A program made the position numbers and the translations under genes. From NCBI GenBank assembly GCA_965661115.1, contig CBFICO010000009.1, positions 1 through 45,470 of the forward strand: a DNA stretch of 45,470 nt. Reading direction: 5' to 3'. Origin of the DNA: UBA6770 sp965661115 (lineage in GTDB: Bacteria; Bacteroidota; Bacteroidia; Flavobacteriales_G; Salibacteraceae). Shown in pieces: positions 32,798 to 40,744 of the stretch; the first letter of the stretch is position 1; the number at the start of each line of letters is the position of its first letter. A model generated the notes under the pieces. That model saw only the letters and a list, made by a program, of their open reading frames with translations. It did not search any database and was not told the origin of the DNA.

Positions 32798-34852
32798 TTA
32801 CTGTTTTTCTGAGTAATACTTGTAAAACTCGTACTGCGCTCTAGTTAGCTGGCGTTTGCCGGTTTTTCTGTATTCATTTTTAGAATTAGCATCTAGCACA
32901 CGCGCTTTTACGTTATCGCTCCATTGTAAGTCGAAGATATATCTTATTTCCTTTTGAATGTCCTCATCGTAAATCGGGCAAGTAATTTCTATCCTTCGGT
33001 CTAGATTTCTTTCCATCCAATCTGCCGAACCAATGTAGTATTTTGGAATGTCGTTGTTGCAGAAAATCATGATTCTGGTATGTTCTAAATAGCGCCCTAA
33101 AATGCTGATTGCTTGAATGTTTTCACTAATTCCTTTTAAGCCAGGACGAATACCGCAAATCCCTCTAATATTCAGTTTAATTTTCACTCCAGCTTTTGAA
33201 GCCTGATAAAGTTTATCCATTAAATCTGGATCGATAATACTATTGAGTTTTAAATGGATATAGGCATTTTTACCCGCTTGAGCGTTCCTAATTTCTTGGT
33301 TAATCATACGTACAATGCGTGTGCGCATATTTAATGGACTAACCAATAGGTGTTTGTAGTAGTAAGGCGTAAAATTACCTTCAAGCAACTCAAATACTCT
33401 TCTTATTTCGTCCGTAATTTCTGGGTTTCTTGTTAGCAGGGATAAATCGCCATAGATTTTTGCAGTAGATTCATGGAAATTACCAGTTCCTACATGAGCG
33501 TAACCAACCAATTTGTTGTCTTCTCTGCGGCTTATGTAACAAACCTTAGAATGAACTTTTAATCCTCGGTAGCCAAAAAGAACTTTTATGCCCTGATCGG
33601 ATAAAATATTGGCATACCTAATATTATTTTCTTCATCGAATCTTGCTTGCAATTCAACTAGTACAGTAACATCTTTTCCGTTTTGAGCGGCATCTAATAG
33701 GGCGTTTATTATCCTGGAGTTTTTTGCTACTCTGTAAAGGGTCATTTTTATTGAGCGCACTTTCGGGTCTACTGCCGCTTCTCTTAAAAAATCAATTAAA
33801 TGATCGAAGGTTTGGTAAGGATAATGAATAAGGATATCCTTCTTTTTTACTGCATTGATTACCGACGTATAAGGTGCTAAATCCTTGTGCCTCACAGGTG
33901 GTGTTTTCTTAAACTCAAGCAGACGCCCCCCAATGTTTGGAAAGCCCATAAAATCTTTAAAGTTGTGATATCTACCTCCCGCAATCATATTATCTGCAGA
34001 GCCAAGTTTTAATCGTTTGTTGAGGTATTGGAGCAATGAGTCGGATATTTTTTCATCGTAAACAAAACGTACTGGCCTTCCTTTTTTACGGTCCGACACA
34101 CCCTCTTGCATTGCTTCTAAAAAGCTTTTTGATACATCGGCATCTAAATCAATTTCTGCGTCTCGAGTTAGTTTTATGGTGTAGGCTTCAACTTTATGAT
34201 ACCCATACATTCCAAAAAGGTAATCGAGGTTATGTCGAATAATGTCATCAAGTATCATCACAAATCGATCTCGCCCTTCGGCTGGTAGTTCAACAAATCG
34301 AGGTAGGGAAGAAGGGAGCTCTATGATAGCGTATTTCCCTTTGTTGGTTTCTTTACGAACCATGTGTAGCGCAAAATAGACCGATTTGTCATTGAGTGCA
34401 GGAAACTTTCGGCTGTTTGAAATCATTATTGGTACCAACTCAGGGTACACGTTTTTTGTGAAGTAATCTTCTACAAATTCTTTGTGCTTTTCGGAGAGTT
34501 GCGTTTCGTTTATCAGAAAAATGTGTTGTTTTTTTAGGCTGCTGATAATCTGATCATAAACTCTATAAAATTTACGTTGTTGTTTAATGGTGGTGGCTTG
34601 AATTTTTTCCAATAATTCTTTAGGGTTTCCCTCTTGTGGGTCGAAGTTTTTACGTTCAAGTGCAATCCGACGTTTAACCGTGGCAACACGCACGCGAAAA
34701 AATTCGTCGCGGTTGTTAGAAAATATCCCTAAAAAACGTAAGCGCTCAATTAATGGATTGCGATCATCAGCCGCTTCCTGTAATACTCTTTCGTTAAAAC
34801 TTAACCAGCTTAATTCACGATTTACAAACCTTTCAACTACCCGTCTTGGCAT
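32798..34852 (-). CDS. ppk1: Polyphosphate kinase 1
   Basis: A 684-aa membrane-associated kinase that polymerises the terminal phosphate of ATP into polyphosphate. N-terminal RFVNRELSWLSFNERVLQEA, the PLD-like catalytic domains with GLKVHSKVCYIS (autophosphorylated His), GTGNFHESTAKIYGDL, and YLEHTRIMIF with the second His. Full family length. Its ATG lies 20 bases inside the sixA gene, a tight coupling. Confidence 0.93.
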   Translation of the reverse strand: MPRRVVERFVNRELSWLSFNERVLQEAADDRNPLIERLRFLGIFSNNRDEFFRVRVATVKRRIALERKNFDPQEGNPKELLEKIQATTIKQQRKFYRVYDQIISSLKKQHIFLINETQLSEKHKEFVEDYFTKNVYPELVPIMISNSRKFPALNDKSVYFALHMVRKETNKGKYAIIELPSSLPRFVELPAEGRDRFVMILDDIIRHNLDYLFGMYGYHKVEAYTIKLTRDAEIDLDADVSKSFLEAMQEGVSDRKKGRPVRFVYDEKISDSLLQYLNKRLKLGSADNMIAGGRYHNFKDFMGFPNIGGRLLEFKKTPPVRHKDLAPYTSVINAVKKKDILIHYPYQTFDHLIDFLREAAVDPKVRSIKMTLYRVAKNSRIINALLDAAQNGKDVTVLVELQARFDEENNIRYANILSDQGIKVLFGYRGLKVHSKVCYISRREDNKLVGYAHVGTGNFHESTAKIYGDLSLLTRNPEITDEIRRVFELLEGNFTPYYYKHLLVSPLNMRTRIVRMINQEIRNAQAGKNAYIHLKLNSIIDPDLMDKLYQASKAGVKIKLNIRGICGIRPGLKGISENIQAISILGRYLEHTRIMIFCNNDIPKYYIGSADWMERNLDRRIEITCPIYDEDIQKEIRYIFDLQWSDNVKARVLDANSKNEYRKTGKRQLTRAQYEFYKYYSEKQ

Positions 34853-35354
34853 ACTTTAATTCCTTAGTTTCTTCGCGGTTAAAGTATACTAATTGCTCCA
34901 CTCCCGCAAATCGAATTTGACTCCAGGCAGTGGCGTCAAGAACAATTTTCAATACGGAAGAAGTTTGCATTTTTTCTAGTGGAATTTCTAAGAAATCGTT
35001 CACAAAATTGGTGAGTGTGGGGTCGTGACCTACAACCATTATAGAGTTTAAATTTTCACCAACCGATTTTACAAGCTCGTATATGCCCTCAACTCCACGA
35101 TTATATATTGAATTTCGGATTACAATTCTGGATTCTGGAAGTTCTAGATACCTTGCATGAATAAGAGCAGTGTGAGCAGCTCTAGCGGCGGGACTAGTAA
35201 AAATTGTATCAATAGCGGGTTCAGTTTCTTTTATTTTTTCTGCAACGCGCTGTACTCCGATTACTCCACTGGATTTTAGTGGTCTATCTATATCGTGAAT
35301 GTTGGTGTTTCTCCAGCTAGATTTTGCGTGACGTGCTATGTAAATCGTCTTCAT
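34833..35354 (-). CDS. Phosphohistidine phosphatase SixA-like
   Basis: A 173-aa histidine phosphatase superfamily member. The catalytic motif is YIARHAKSSW (5-14; RHA instead of RHG, as usual in SixA), and the second histidine is in VVGHDPTLTNF. SixA proteins dephosphorylate phosphohistidine. Here the gene overlaps ppk1, whose mechanism uses a phosphohistidine, so regulation of PPK1 is an attractive but untested idea. Confidence 0.82.
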   Translation of the reverse strand: MKTIYIARHAKSSWRNTNIHDIDRPLKSSGVIGVQRVAEKIKETEPAIDTIFTSPAARAAHTALIHARYLELPESRIVIRNSIYNRGVEGIYELVKSVGENLNSIMVVGHDPTLTNFVNDFLEIPLEKMQTSSVLKIVLDATAWSQIRFAGVEQLVYFNREETKELKYAKTGS

Positions 35355-35450
35355 TCTTCCTCTAATTTATAACCTGCAAAACACGGCCATAAATGCTACT
35401 GTAAAGTTAAATTGGAATTAAGGAAAAGAGAAGGTTTGAATCAGGCATCT

Positions 35451-35484
35451 GACATCCGACATCCGACGTCCGATGTCTGATGTC
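35451..35484. repeat. 34-bp palindrome of spaced GANRTC hexamers
   Basis: Five hexamers (GACATC, GACATC, GACGTC, GATGTC, GATGTC) separated by single bases form a near-perfect palindrome centred on GACGTC. It lies 11 bases past the stop of kdnB and about 100 bases before the sixA start, so it could serve as a transcription end for kdnB or as a binding site. Confidence 0.6.
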
Positions 35485-35495
35485 CAATTCACAAT

Positions 35496-36578
35496 TTACA
35501 TGCGTCGGTACAAACCTTCAATGTATTCCATAGAAACCTTTTCTTTCCAATTTGGACCAAAGGCGTGGTTCCACATGTGCTCTAATCTAATTGCGATTTC
35601 TGCCATTGCGGTTATTTCTTCATCCGTCCAACCTGCAGAAAGATTTTGCGGTAATTGAATATCAAATCGCTCTAACATTCCATGAAAATCATCCACTGCA
35701 TCTCCGTATACATCTTTTAAATGGTTGAAAGCTAAACAGTTTGCGTATCCGTGGCGAGTACCAAAAACAAAACTTAGTCCATAAGAAAGCGCATGACAAA
35801 CTCCTACTTCGGAGTAGGTAAGACTCAATCCACCAAACAAGGAGGCCAGCATCAATTTCTCGTCATTTTCTGGGTTCTGACCAGCGTTTTCGCCTAAGAA
35901 AACTTCTTTACAAAGCTCAATTGACTGATCGCCATAAGCTTTTGAGAAGGTGTTGTATTTTATTCCCGTTGCACTTTCAATACAATGTATAAACGTGTCC
36001 ATTCCTGTATAAAACCATTGATCTTTCGGAACAGAAGCTGTTAATGTTGGGTCTAAAACTACTTGATTGAAAACCGTCCATTCGCACTTTAAACCTAGCT
36101 TTTTTTCTGGTCCAGAAAGTACAGCTGTCATAGAACACTCAGCGCCCGTACCCGAAATGGTAGGAACACCACAATGATAAATCCCTGCTTTTTTAATCAA
36201 GTTAAGGCCTTGGTATAAAACAGAAGAACCTTCGTTGGTTACCATTAGCGAAAGTGCCTTTGCAATGTCCATTATACTTCCTCCGCCAATACCGATAATA
36301 CCTGCGGGTAAACCTTGATCTGCAAGAAGCTCGTCGCGCAATTCATCAATTTGTGACGTTTTAGGCTCGTCGTGACTTGCGTCTAAAAAGTAAACTCTGT
36401 CGTTTGATTCAGAAGGGATTCTGTTCGCCAACTCTTTACCTTCAAAATAATCGTCCACTACAAAAACCATATAGCCTTTGTTGTCCGCTCTTCGTGGAGC
36501 TATTATTTCTCCCAGCTGCTCAAAAGAACCAGGTCCGTAGCAGATTTTGCCTATGTTATTGAAATTGATGTGTTGCAT
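35496..36578 (-). CDS. kdnB: 3-deoxy-D-manno-octulosonate 8-oxidase
   Basis: A 360-aa iron-containing alcohol dehydrogenase family enzyme of the KdnB group. Cofactor site GIGGGSIMDIAKALSL; VPTISGTGAECSMTAVL; the metal site includes DTFIHCIES (His near 198) and the HALSYGLSFVFGTRHG stretch with further His. In Shewanella KdnB oxidises C8 of Kdo so that KdnA can aminate it. The adjacent aminotransferase and kdsB/kdsA genes make this assignment strong. Confidence 0.82.
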   Translation of the reverse strand: MQHINFNNIGKICYGPGSFEQLGEIIAPRRADNKGYMVFVVDDYFEGKELANRIPSESNDRVYFLDASHDEPKTSQIDELRDELLADQGLPAGIIGIGGGSIMDIAKALSLMVTNEGSSVLYQGLNLIKKAGIYHCGVPTISGTGAECSMTAVLSGPEKKLGLKCEWTVFNQVVLDPTLTASVPKDQWFYTGMDTFIHCIESATGIKYNTFSKAYGDQSIELCKEVFLGENAGQNPENDEKLMLASLFGGLSLTYSEVGVCHALSYGLSFVFGTRHGYANCLAFNHLKDVYGDAVDDFHGMLERFDIQLPQNLSAGWTDEEITAMAEIAIRLEHMWNHAFGPNWKEKVSMEYIEGLYRRM

Positions 36579-36602
36579 ACGAATTTTAAATTTTGAGTTA
36601 TG

Positions 36603-36641
36603 AATGTTGAAGTATGCAACTCAAATTGAGCATTCAACATT
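36603..36641. repeat. Nested inverted repeat between kdnA and kdnB
   Basis: AATGTTGAA/TTCAACATT (36603-36611 and 36633-36641) encloses a second inverted repeat CTCAA-A-TTGAG (36620-36630). It fills most of the 79-bp gap and may attenuate or process the kdnA-kdnB transcript. Confidence 0.45.
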
Positions 36642-36657
36642 TAAAAATTCTTGATAA

Positions 36658-37851
36658 TTAAATTGCATTAGCAATTGCCATTTTCATATTCTGAGCCAAT
36701 TCGTTCATTTGCTCTTCGGTCCATTGTGTGCTGATACCTAATGATATTAAACGACCAACTACTTCTTGTGACTTTGGTAAATCTAGATTGTTGTAGTCTT
36801 GCGGTAAATCCATTTTATGAAGATGCAGTGGAGCAGCAGATTTTAAATTCTTTAAATGATCCCATTGATTAATGAAATGGTACATATTGGTGTACCAATA
36901 ATTGAAACCACCAATGCCCATTTTACCAAACTCGGCCATTACCTTTTGAGCTGTTTCGGTATCGGGTAAAAAGAAGTTTAAGAATGTTCCGCTGTCGCCT
37001 TCTTCGTCAGGAATTGGTCTGAAAGACAGTCCAGGTGTTCCCGCCAATAATTCTTTTAAATAGCTTTTGTTCTTTCTATTAGTATCTCTAATGGTGTTGA
37101 TTTTTCGCATTTGAGCCAAACCAACAGCAGCATGCAATTCGCTAATTCTGTAGTTAAATCCAAGAATTGGGTGTTGCTCCATACCACGGTTATCTCCTAT
37201 ATGATCGTGACCATGATCTGAGTATGAATCTGCTAAGCGATAACAGGCTTCGTCATTCGTTACATATAAACCGCCTTCGCCTGCTGTTGTAATTTTGAAA
37301 AAGTCGAATGAATAGGCTCCTGTTTTTCCAAACAATCCAGCTGAGGTTCCTTTATAGAAAGCCCCTAAAGCTTGCCCTGCATCTTCAATAAGTGTTAGGT
37401 TGTGTTTGTTGCAAACCTCCAAAATCTCATCCATGTTAGCAGCAGCGCCACACATGTGTACCAAGCAAACTGCCTTTGTTTCTGGAGTAATCGCTGCCTC
37501 AATTCCTTCAGCAGAAAGACATAAGTTTTCATCAATCTCAGCAAAAACGGGCACACCTCCACCAAAAATAACTCCCTCAATTGTAGCTATGTAGGTAAAT
37601 GGCGGTACTATAACATGGTCGCCAAAACCGATTCCCGCACTTGCCATTGCACAGGCCACAGCTGTAGAACCACTAGAAACCGCATGAGCATATTTAGCTC
37701 CTGTAAAGTTTCTTACTTCAGCTTCTAATTCTTTGGCTTTCCAATGACCGTTTCTTATGTGTTCATGGTTGTATCTAAACAAACACTTAGATTCTAAAAC
37801 GTCCATTACTTCTTTTCTTTCCTCGTCTCCAAATAGCTCTAATCCAGGCAT
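36658..37851 (-). CDS. kdnA: 8-amino-3,8-dideoxy-D-manno-octulosonate transaminase
   Basis: A 397-aa PLP enzyme of the DegT/DnrJ/EryC1 (sugar aminotransferase) fold. Fold landmarks: VSSGSTAVACAMASAGIGFGD (abridged), IEDAGQALGAFYKG, and the Schiff-base lysine in FDFFKITTAGEGG. With KdnB it would turn Kdo into 8-amino-Kdo, which replaces Kdo in some lipopolysaccharides. It is divergent from kdsB with overlapping promoter region at 37886-37916. Confidence 0.82.
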   Translation of the reverse strand: MPGLELFGDEERKEVMDVLESKCLFRYNHEHIRNGHWKAKELEAEVRNFTGAKYAHAVSSGSTAVACAMASAGIGFGDHVIVPPFTYIATIEGVIFGGGVPVFAEIDENLCLSAEGIEAAITPETKAVCLVHMCGAAANMDEILEVCNKHNLTLIEDAGQALGAFYKGTSAGLFGKTGAYSFDFFKITTAGEGGLYVTNDEACYRLADSYSDHGHDHIGDNRGMEQHPILGFNYRISELHAAVGLAQMRKINTIRDTNRKNKSYLKELLAGTPGLSFRPIPDEEGDSGTFLNFFLPDTETAQKVMAEFGKMGIGGFNYWYTNMYHFINQWDHLKNLKSAAPLHLHKMDLPQDYNNLDLPKSQEVVGRLISLGISTQWTEEQMNELAQNMKMAIANAI

Positions 37852-37885
37852 GTTATTCTTGAAATTTACTGTGATTTACAGTCGG

Positions 37886-37916
37886 CAAAAGTAGGATAAT
37901 CTTTCGGCTATCTTTG
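37886..37916. promoter_or_regulatory. Divergent -7 elements of kdnA and kdsB
   Basis: TACTTTTG on the minus strand (37893-37886) for kdnA and TATCTTTG on the plus strand (37909-37916) for kdsB, 15 bp apart. Both are perfect TAnnTTTG. Such closeness means the two promoters may compete or be controlled together. Confidence 0.6.
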
Positions 37917-37935
37917 CGGCAAATTATTACGTTTT

Positions 37936-38694
37936 ATGAAGGCAATAGCAATAATACCAGCGCGATTTGGAAGCTCAAGATTAGAAGGAAAGCCTTTGGT
38001 GGATATTCTTGGAAAGCCAATGATTCAGCGTGTGTATGAGCAAACCATTAAGGCTATTCCAAATGCATTTGTTGCTACTGACGACGAGCGTATAAAACAA
38101 GCAGTAATTGAGTTTGGTGGAAATGTAATCATGACGTCTGTAGATCATCAAAATGGAACTACAAGATGTTTGGAAGCTTATGAGCGTATTTCAGAAAAAC
38201 TAGGAGAACAGTTTGATGTGATTGTAAACGTGCAGGGTGACGAGCCAATGCTAGAGCCAGACCAGTTAAAAGAGCTGCTTCAACCTTTTGAAAAACCTGA
38301 AGTTGAGTTTTCAACTTTAGTTAGTCCGGTGCAATCAGCACAAGATTTATTCAACGAGAGCGAAGTGTTTGTGGTTTTTGATAAAAACAAACGTGCATTG
38401 TACTTCAGTCGCGCTGTTATTCCTCATGTAAGAGGGATTCATAAAACGCATTGGTTGGAGCATCATACCTATTACAAACACGTAGGTTTGTACGCATACA
38501 GTCACAAGGCATTAAAAGAATTTGCTAGCCTAGATAGCACTAAATTGGAGCGAGTAGAAGCTCTTGAGCAGAATCGCTGGATTGAAAACGGCAACGACAT
38601 TTTTGTTGAACTTACCTATCACGATACTATTCCCGTTGATACTATAGACGATTTGAAAAAGGTGAGGGATTTGTTGAAGGAAAAGGAAGTATAG
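37936..38694 (+). CDS. kdsB: CMP-Kdo synthetase (3-deoxy-manno-octulosonate cytidylyltransferase)
   Basis: A 252-aa cytidylyltransferase that activates Kdo (here probably 8-amino-Kdo) with CTP for transfer to lipid A. The N-terminus IIPARFGSSRLEGKPL is the CTP-binding motif; VNVQGDEPML carries the metal Asp; YFSRAVIPHVR follows. Length is family-typical. Assignment between Kdo and 8-amino-Kdo substrate is from context. Confidence 0.92.
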   Translation: MKAIAIIPARFGSSRLEGKPLVDILGKPMIQRVYEQTIKAIPNAFVATDDERIKQAVIEFGGNVIMTSVDHQNGTTRCLEAYERISEKLGEQFDVIVNVQGDEPMLEPDQLKELLQPFEKPEVEFSTLVSPVQSAQDLFNESEVFVVFDKNKRALYFSRAVIPHVRGIHKTHWLEHHTYYKHVGLYAYSHKALKEFASLDSTKLERVEALEQNRWIENGNDIFVELTYHDTIPVDTIDDLKKVRDLLKEKEV

Positions 38695-38767
38695 CGACTC
38701 AGTTACCTGCTAAAAAAGGAGGGATTTATTCCATTGTAAATAAAGCCTTTCCCTACTATCAAAAAAC

Positions 38768-38775
38768 TATTTTTG
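38768..38775 (+). promoter_or_regulatory. -7 element of kdsA
   Basis: TATTTTTG, perfect TAnnTTTG, 22 nt before the ATG at 38798. It shows kdsA can be transcribed apart from kdsB. Confidence 0.55.
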
Positions 38776-38797
38776 CAGCGGAATTCAAAAGCTGAAC

Positions 38798-39628
38798 ATG
38801 TCAGAGAAAATTGTAAAAGTTGGAGAGATAGAATGTGGTTCTGATGAGCTGTTTCTTATCTCGGGTCCTTGTGTTATTGAGGACGAATCTACTATGATGA
38901 AAACGGCCGAGAAACTGAAAGAGGTTTCAGAGCGCATGAACATCAAAATAGTTTACAAATCATCTTTTACAAAAGACAATCGTTCGTCTTTAAAATTTTA
39001 CCGCGGTCCAGGGCTTGAAGAAGGACTTAAACTGCTTCAAAAAATTAAAGATCAATTTGGTTTTACTTTATTGTCGGATATTCATAATCCAGCACAGGCT
39101 GCTCCTGCAGGCGAGGTGTTGGATGTTATTCAGATACCTGCCTACTTGTGTATGCAATCCGAATTATTGGTAGAATCGGCAAAAACTGGCAAGGTGGTGA
39201 ACATAAAACACGGTCAGTTTTTAGCGCCAGAAAATATGATTAAGCCAGTTCAGAAGTGCGAAGAATCGGGTAACAATCAAATTATTCTTACTGAAAGAGG
39301 CTACACCTTTGGCTACAACGATTTAGTTGTTGACCCACGTAGTTTTTATCATTTGCGTCAACCGGGTTACCCAGTAGTTTTTGATATTACGCATTCTATT
39401 CGCAAATACGGAATTCCAAGTGCCGACCCGAAAGGTGGTAACCGAGAGTTTTTACCAACCATTGCAAGAGCTGGTGTTGCAGCAGGCGTTGACGGCGTAT
39501 TTATAGAAACCCACCCAGAACCAGAAAAAGCATTATGCGATGCTGCTAGTCAGCTTTGTGTGTACGATTTAGAGGAATTTTTAAAACCTTTAATCGAAAT
39601 CCATAATTTAGAAGTTCAATACAGATAG
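38798..39628 (+). CDS. kdsA: Kdo-8-phosphate synthase
   Basis: A 276-aa TIM-barrel enzyme joining phosphoenolpyruvate and D-arabinose 5-phosphate into Kdo-8-phosphate. Motifs: LISGPCVIEDE, YKSSFTKDNRSS, FRGPGLEEG-like RGPGLEEGL, NIKHGQFLAPENM, LTERGYTFGYNDLVVDPRS, and VFDITHSIRKYG. The asparagine in KHGQF-x-x-P region suits the metal-independent class. The next gene begins 21 bases later, so they are likely co-transcribed. Confidence 0.93.
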   Translation: MSEKIVKVGEIECGSDELFLISGPCVIEDESTMMKTAEKLKEVSERMNIKIVYKSSFTKDNRSSLKFYRGPGLEEGLKLLQKIKDQFGFTLLSDIHNPAQAAPAGEVLDVIQIPAYLCMQSELLVESAKTGKVVNIKHGQFLAPENMIKPVQKCEESGNNQIILTERGYTFGYNDLVVDPRSFYHLRQPGYPVVFDITHSIRKYGIPSADPKGGNREFLPTIARAGVAAGVDGVFIETHPEPEKALCDAASQLCVYDLEEFLKPLIEIHNLEVQYR

Positions 39629-39649
39629 AAAATAAACAATACCCAAAAC

Positions 39650-40660
39650 ATGGAATTATATCTTGATTCGGCAAACATTAACGAAATTGAAGAAGCCTTT
39701 AAACTTGGTTTCTTAACCGGACTTACCACAACCCCAACATTTATGCACCGCGATGGTGTTACAGATATCGACGGCTTAATTTTAAAATTGGCCGATATGG
39801 TTCCAATCCTGCAAGTAGAGGCTTTGGGTCAAACGGCAGAAGAAATTGTAGCTGAAGCACATCGTCAGTTAGATATGGGATTAAAGAAAGATCGTTCGGT
39901 TTTTAAAATTCCTGTTTCTCTAGAAGGTGTAAAAGCTTGTAAAATTCTAACGGATCAAGATATTATGGTAAATGTACACTTGGTGTACACCCTTCAACAA
40001 GCCTACATGGCTATGGAAGCAGGCGCTACTTACGTTTGTCCGTTGGTTGGTCGTTTACAAGATCAAGGTCACGATGCGTTAGAACTAGTTTCTCAGTGCG
40101 TGGATGCTGTAAATTACTACGGTTACGATACTAAAATCATGTTCTCGTCGGTACGTTACCCAGAGCATATTCGTAATGCCCTCAACGCAGGTGTGCATGT
40201 TTGTACCGTTCCTTGGAAGGTGATGCGTCAGCTTACCGAGAATAACTTTACAACCGTTGGTACCGATCAGTTTTTTGAGCATACCAAGTTGATGACAAAC
40301 AACGTAAAGTCGGCATTAAGAGACGTAAACCCAACAGTTTCTGAAACATTGACTATCCCAGAGGCTATTCTAAAAATGACTGAATTTGGTTACGGTTGCG
40401 TTACTGTATTAGATGGCTCTGGAGCTGTTAAAGGTGTGTTTACCGATGGCGATTTAAGAAGACTTATTGGTTCAAAAGGTGATGCAGTATTGGATATGAA
40501 ATTATCGGATATGGAATACGGAGCACCAAAGACAGTTGATGCTGGTGCTTTATTGAACGATGCTAACGAAATTTTTAAATCTACTCAAGTAGATACCCTA
40601 TTAGTGTTGGAAGGCGGTAAGCCAATCGGTATGTTAGACATCCAAGATTTAACTAAATAG
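39650..40660 (+). CDS. Transaldolase-fold protein fused to a KdsD-like CBS pair
   Basis: A 336-aa fusion. Residues 1-225 are a short transaldolase/FSA-type domain: Asp6 in YLDSANI, Lys86 in FKIPVS (Schiff-base position) and AGATYVCPLVGRLQD. The usual TTNP motif reads TTTP, so the conserved Asn (residue 28) is Thr. Residues 228-336 are two CBS domains with TDGDLRR and GMLDIQDL, like the C-terminal CBS pair of KdsD. It sits directly after kdsA. KdsD (SIS+CBS) normally makes arabinose 5-phosphate for KdsA, and no KdsD is present here. An arabinose-5-phosphate-forming aldolase is my inference. Confidence 0.75.
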   Translation: MELYLDSANINEIEEAFKLGFLTGLTTTPTFMHRDGVTDIDGLILKLADMVPILQVEALGQTAEEIVAEAHRQLDMGLKKDRSVFKIPVSLEGVKACKILTDQDIMVNVHLVYTLQQAYMAMEAGATYVCPLVGRLQDQGHDALELVSQCVDAVNYYGYDTKIMFSSVRYPEHIRNALNAGVHVCTVPWKVMRQLTENNFTTVGTDQFFEHTKLMTNNVKSALRDVNPTVSETLTIPEAILKMTEFGYGCVTVLDGSGAVKGVFTDGDLRRLIGSKGDAVLDMKLSDMEYGAPKTVDAGALLNDANEIFKSTQVDTLLVLEGGKPIGMLDIQDLTK

Positions 40661-40708
40661 AATACGGTGAACAATTCAGTAGAACACACACAACATATTT
40701 TTGAAACT

Positions 40709-40742
40709 AAAGGCGGGGTATTTATTACTCCGCCTTTTGTTT
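40709..40742 (+). terminator. Intrinsic terminator between the fusion gene and the phosphatase gene
   Basis: A 12-bp stem AAAGGCGGGGTA/TACTCCGCCTTT (40709-40720 and 40726-40737, one G-U pair) with a 5-nt loop and TTTTGTTTT tail. It lies inside the upstream extension of the HAD ORF, which shows that the longer reading from 40667 is not the true start. Confidence 0.8.
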
Positions 40743-40744
40743 TA

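Noticed and set aside
40667..40744. N-terminal extension of the KdsC-like protein
   Set aside because: It would run through a strong intrinsic terminator and has no HAD-like sequence.
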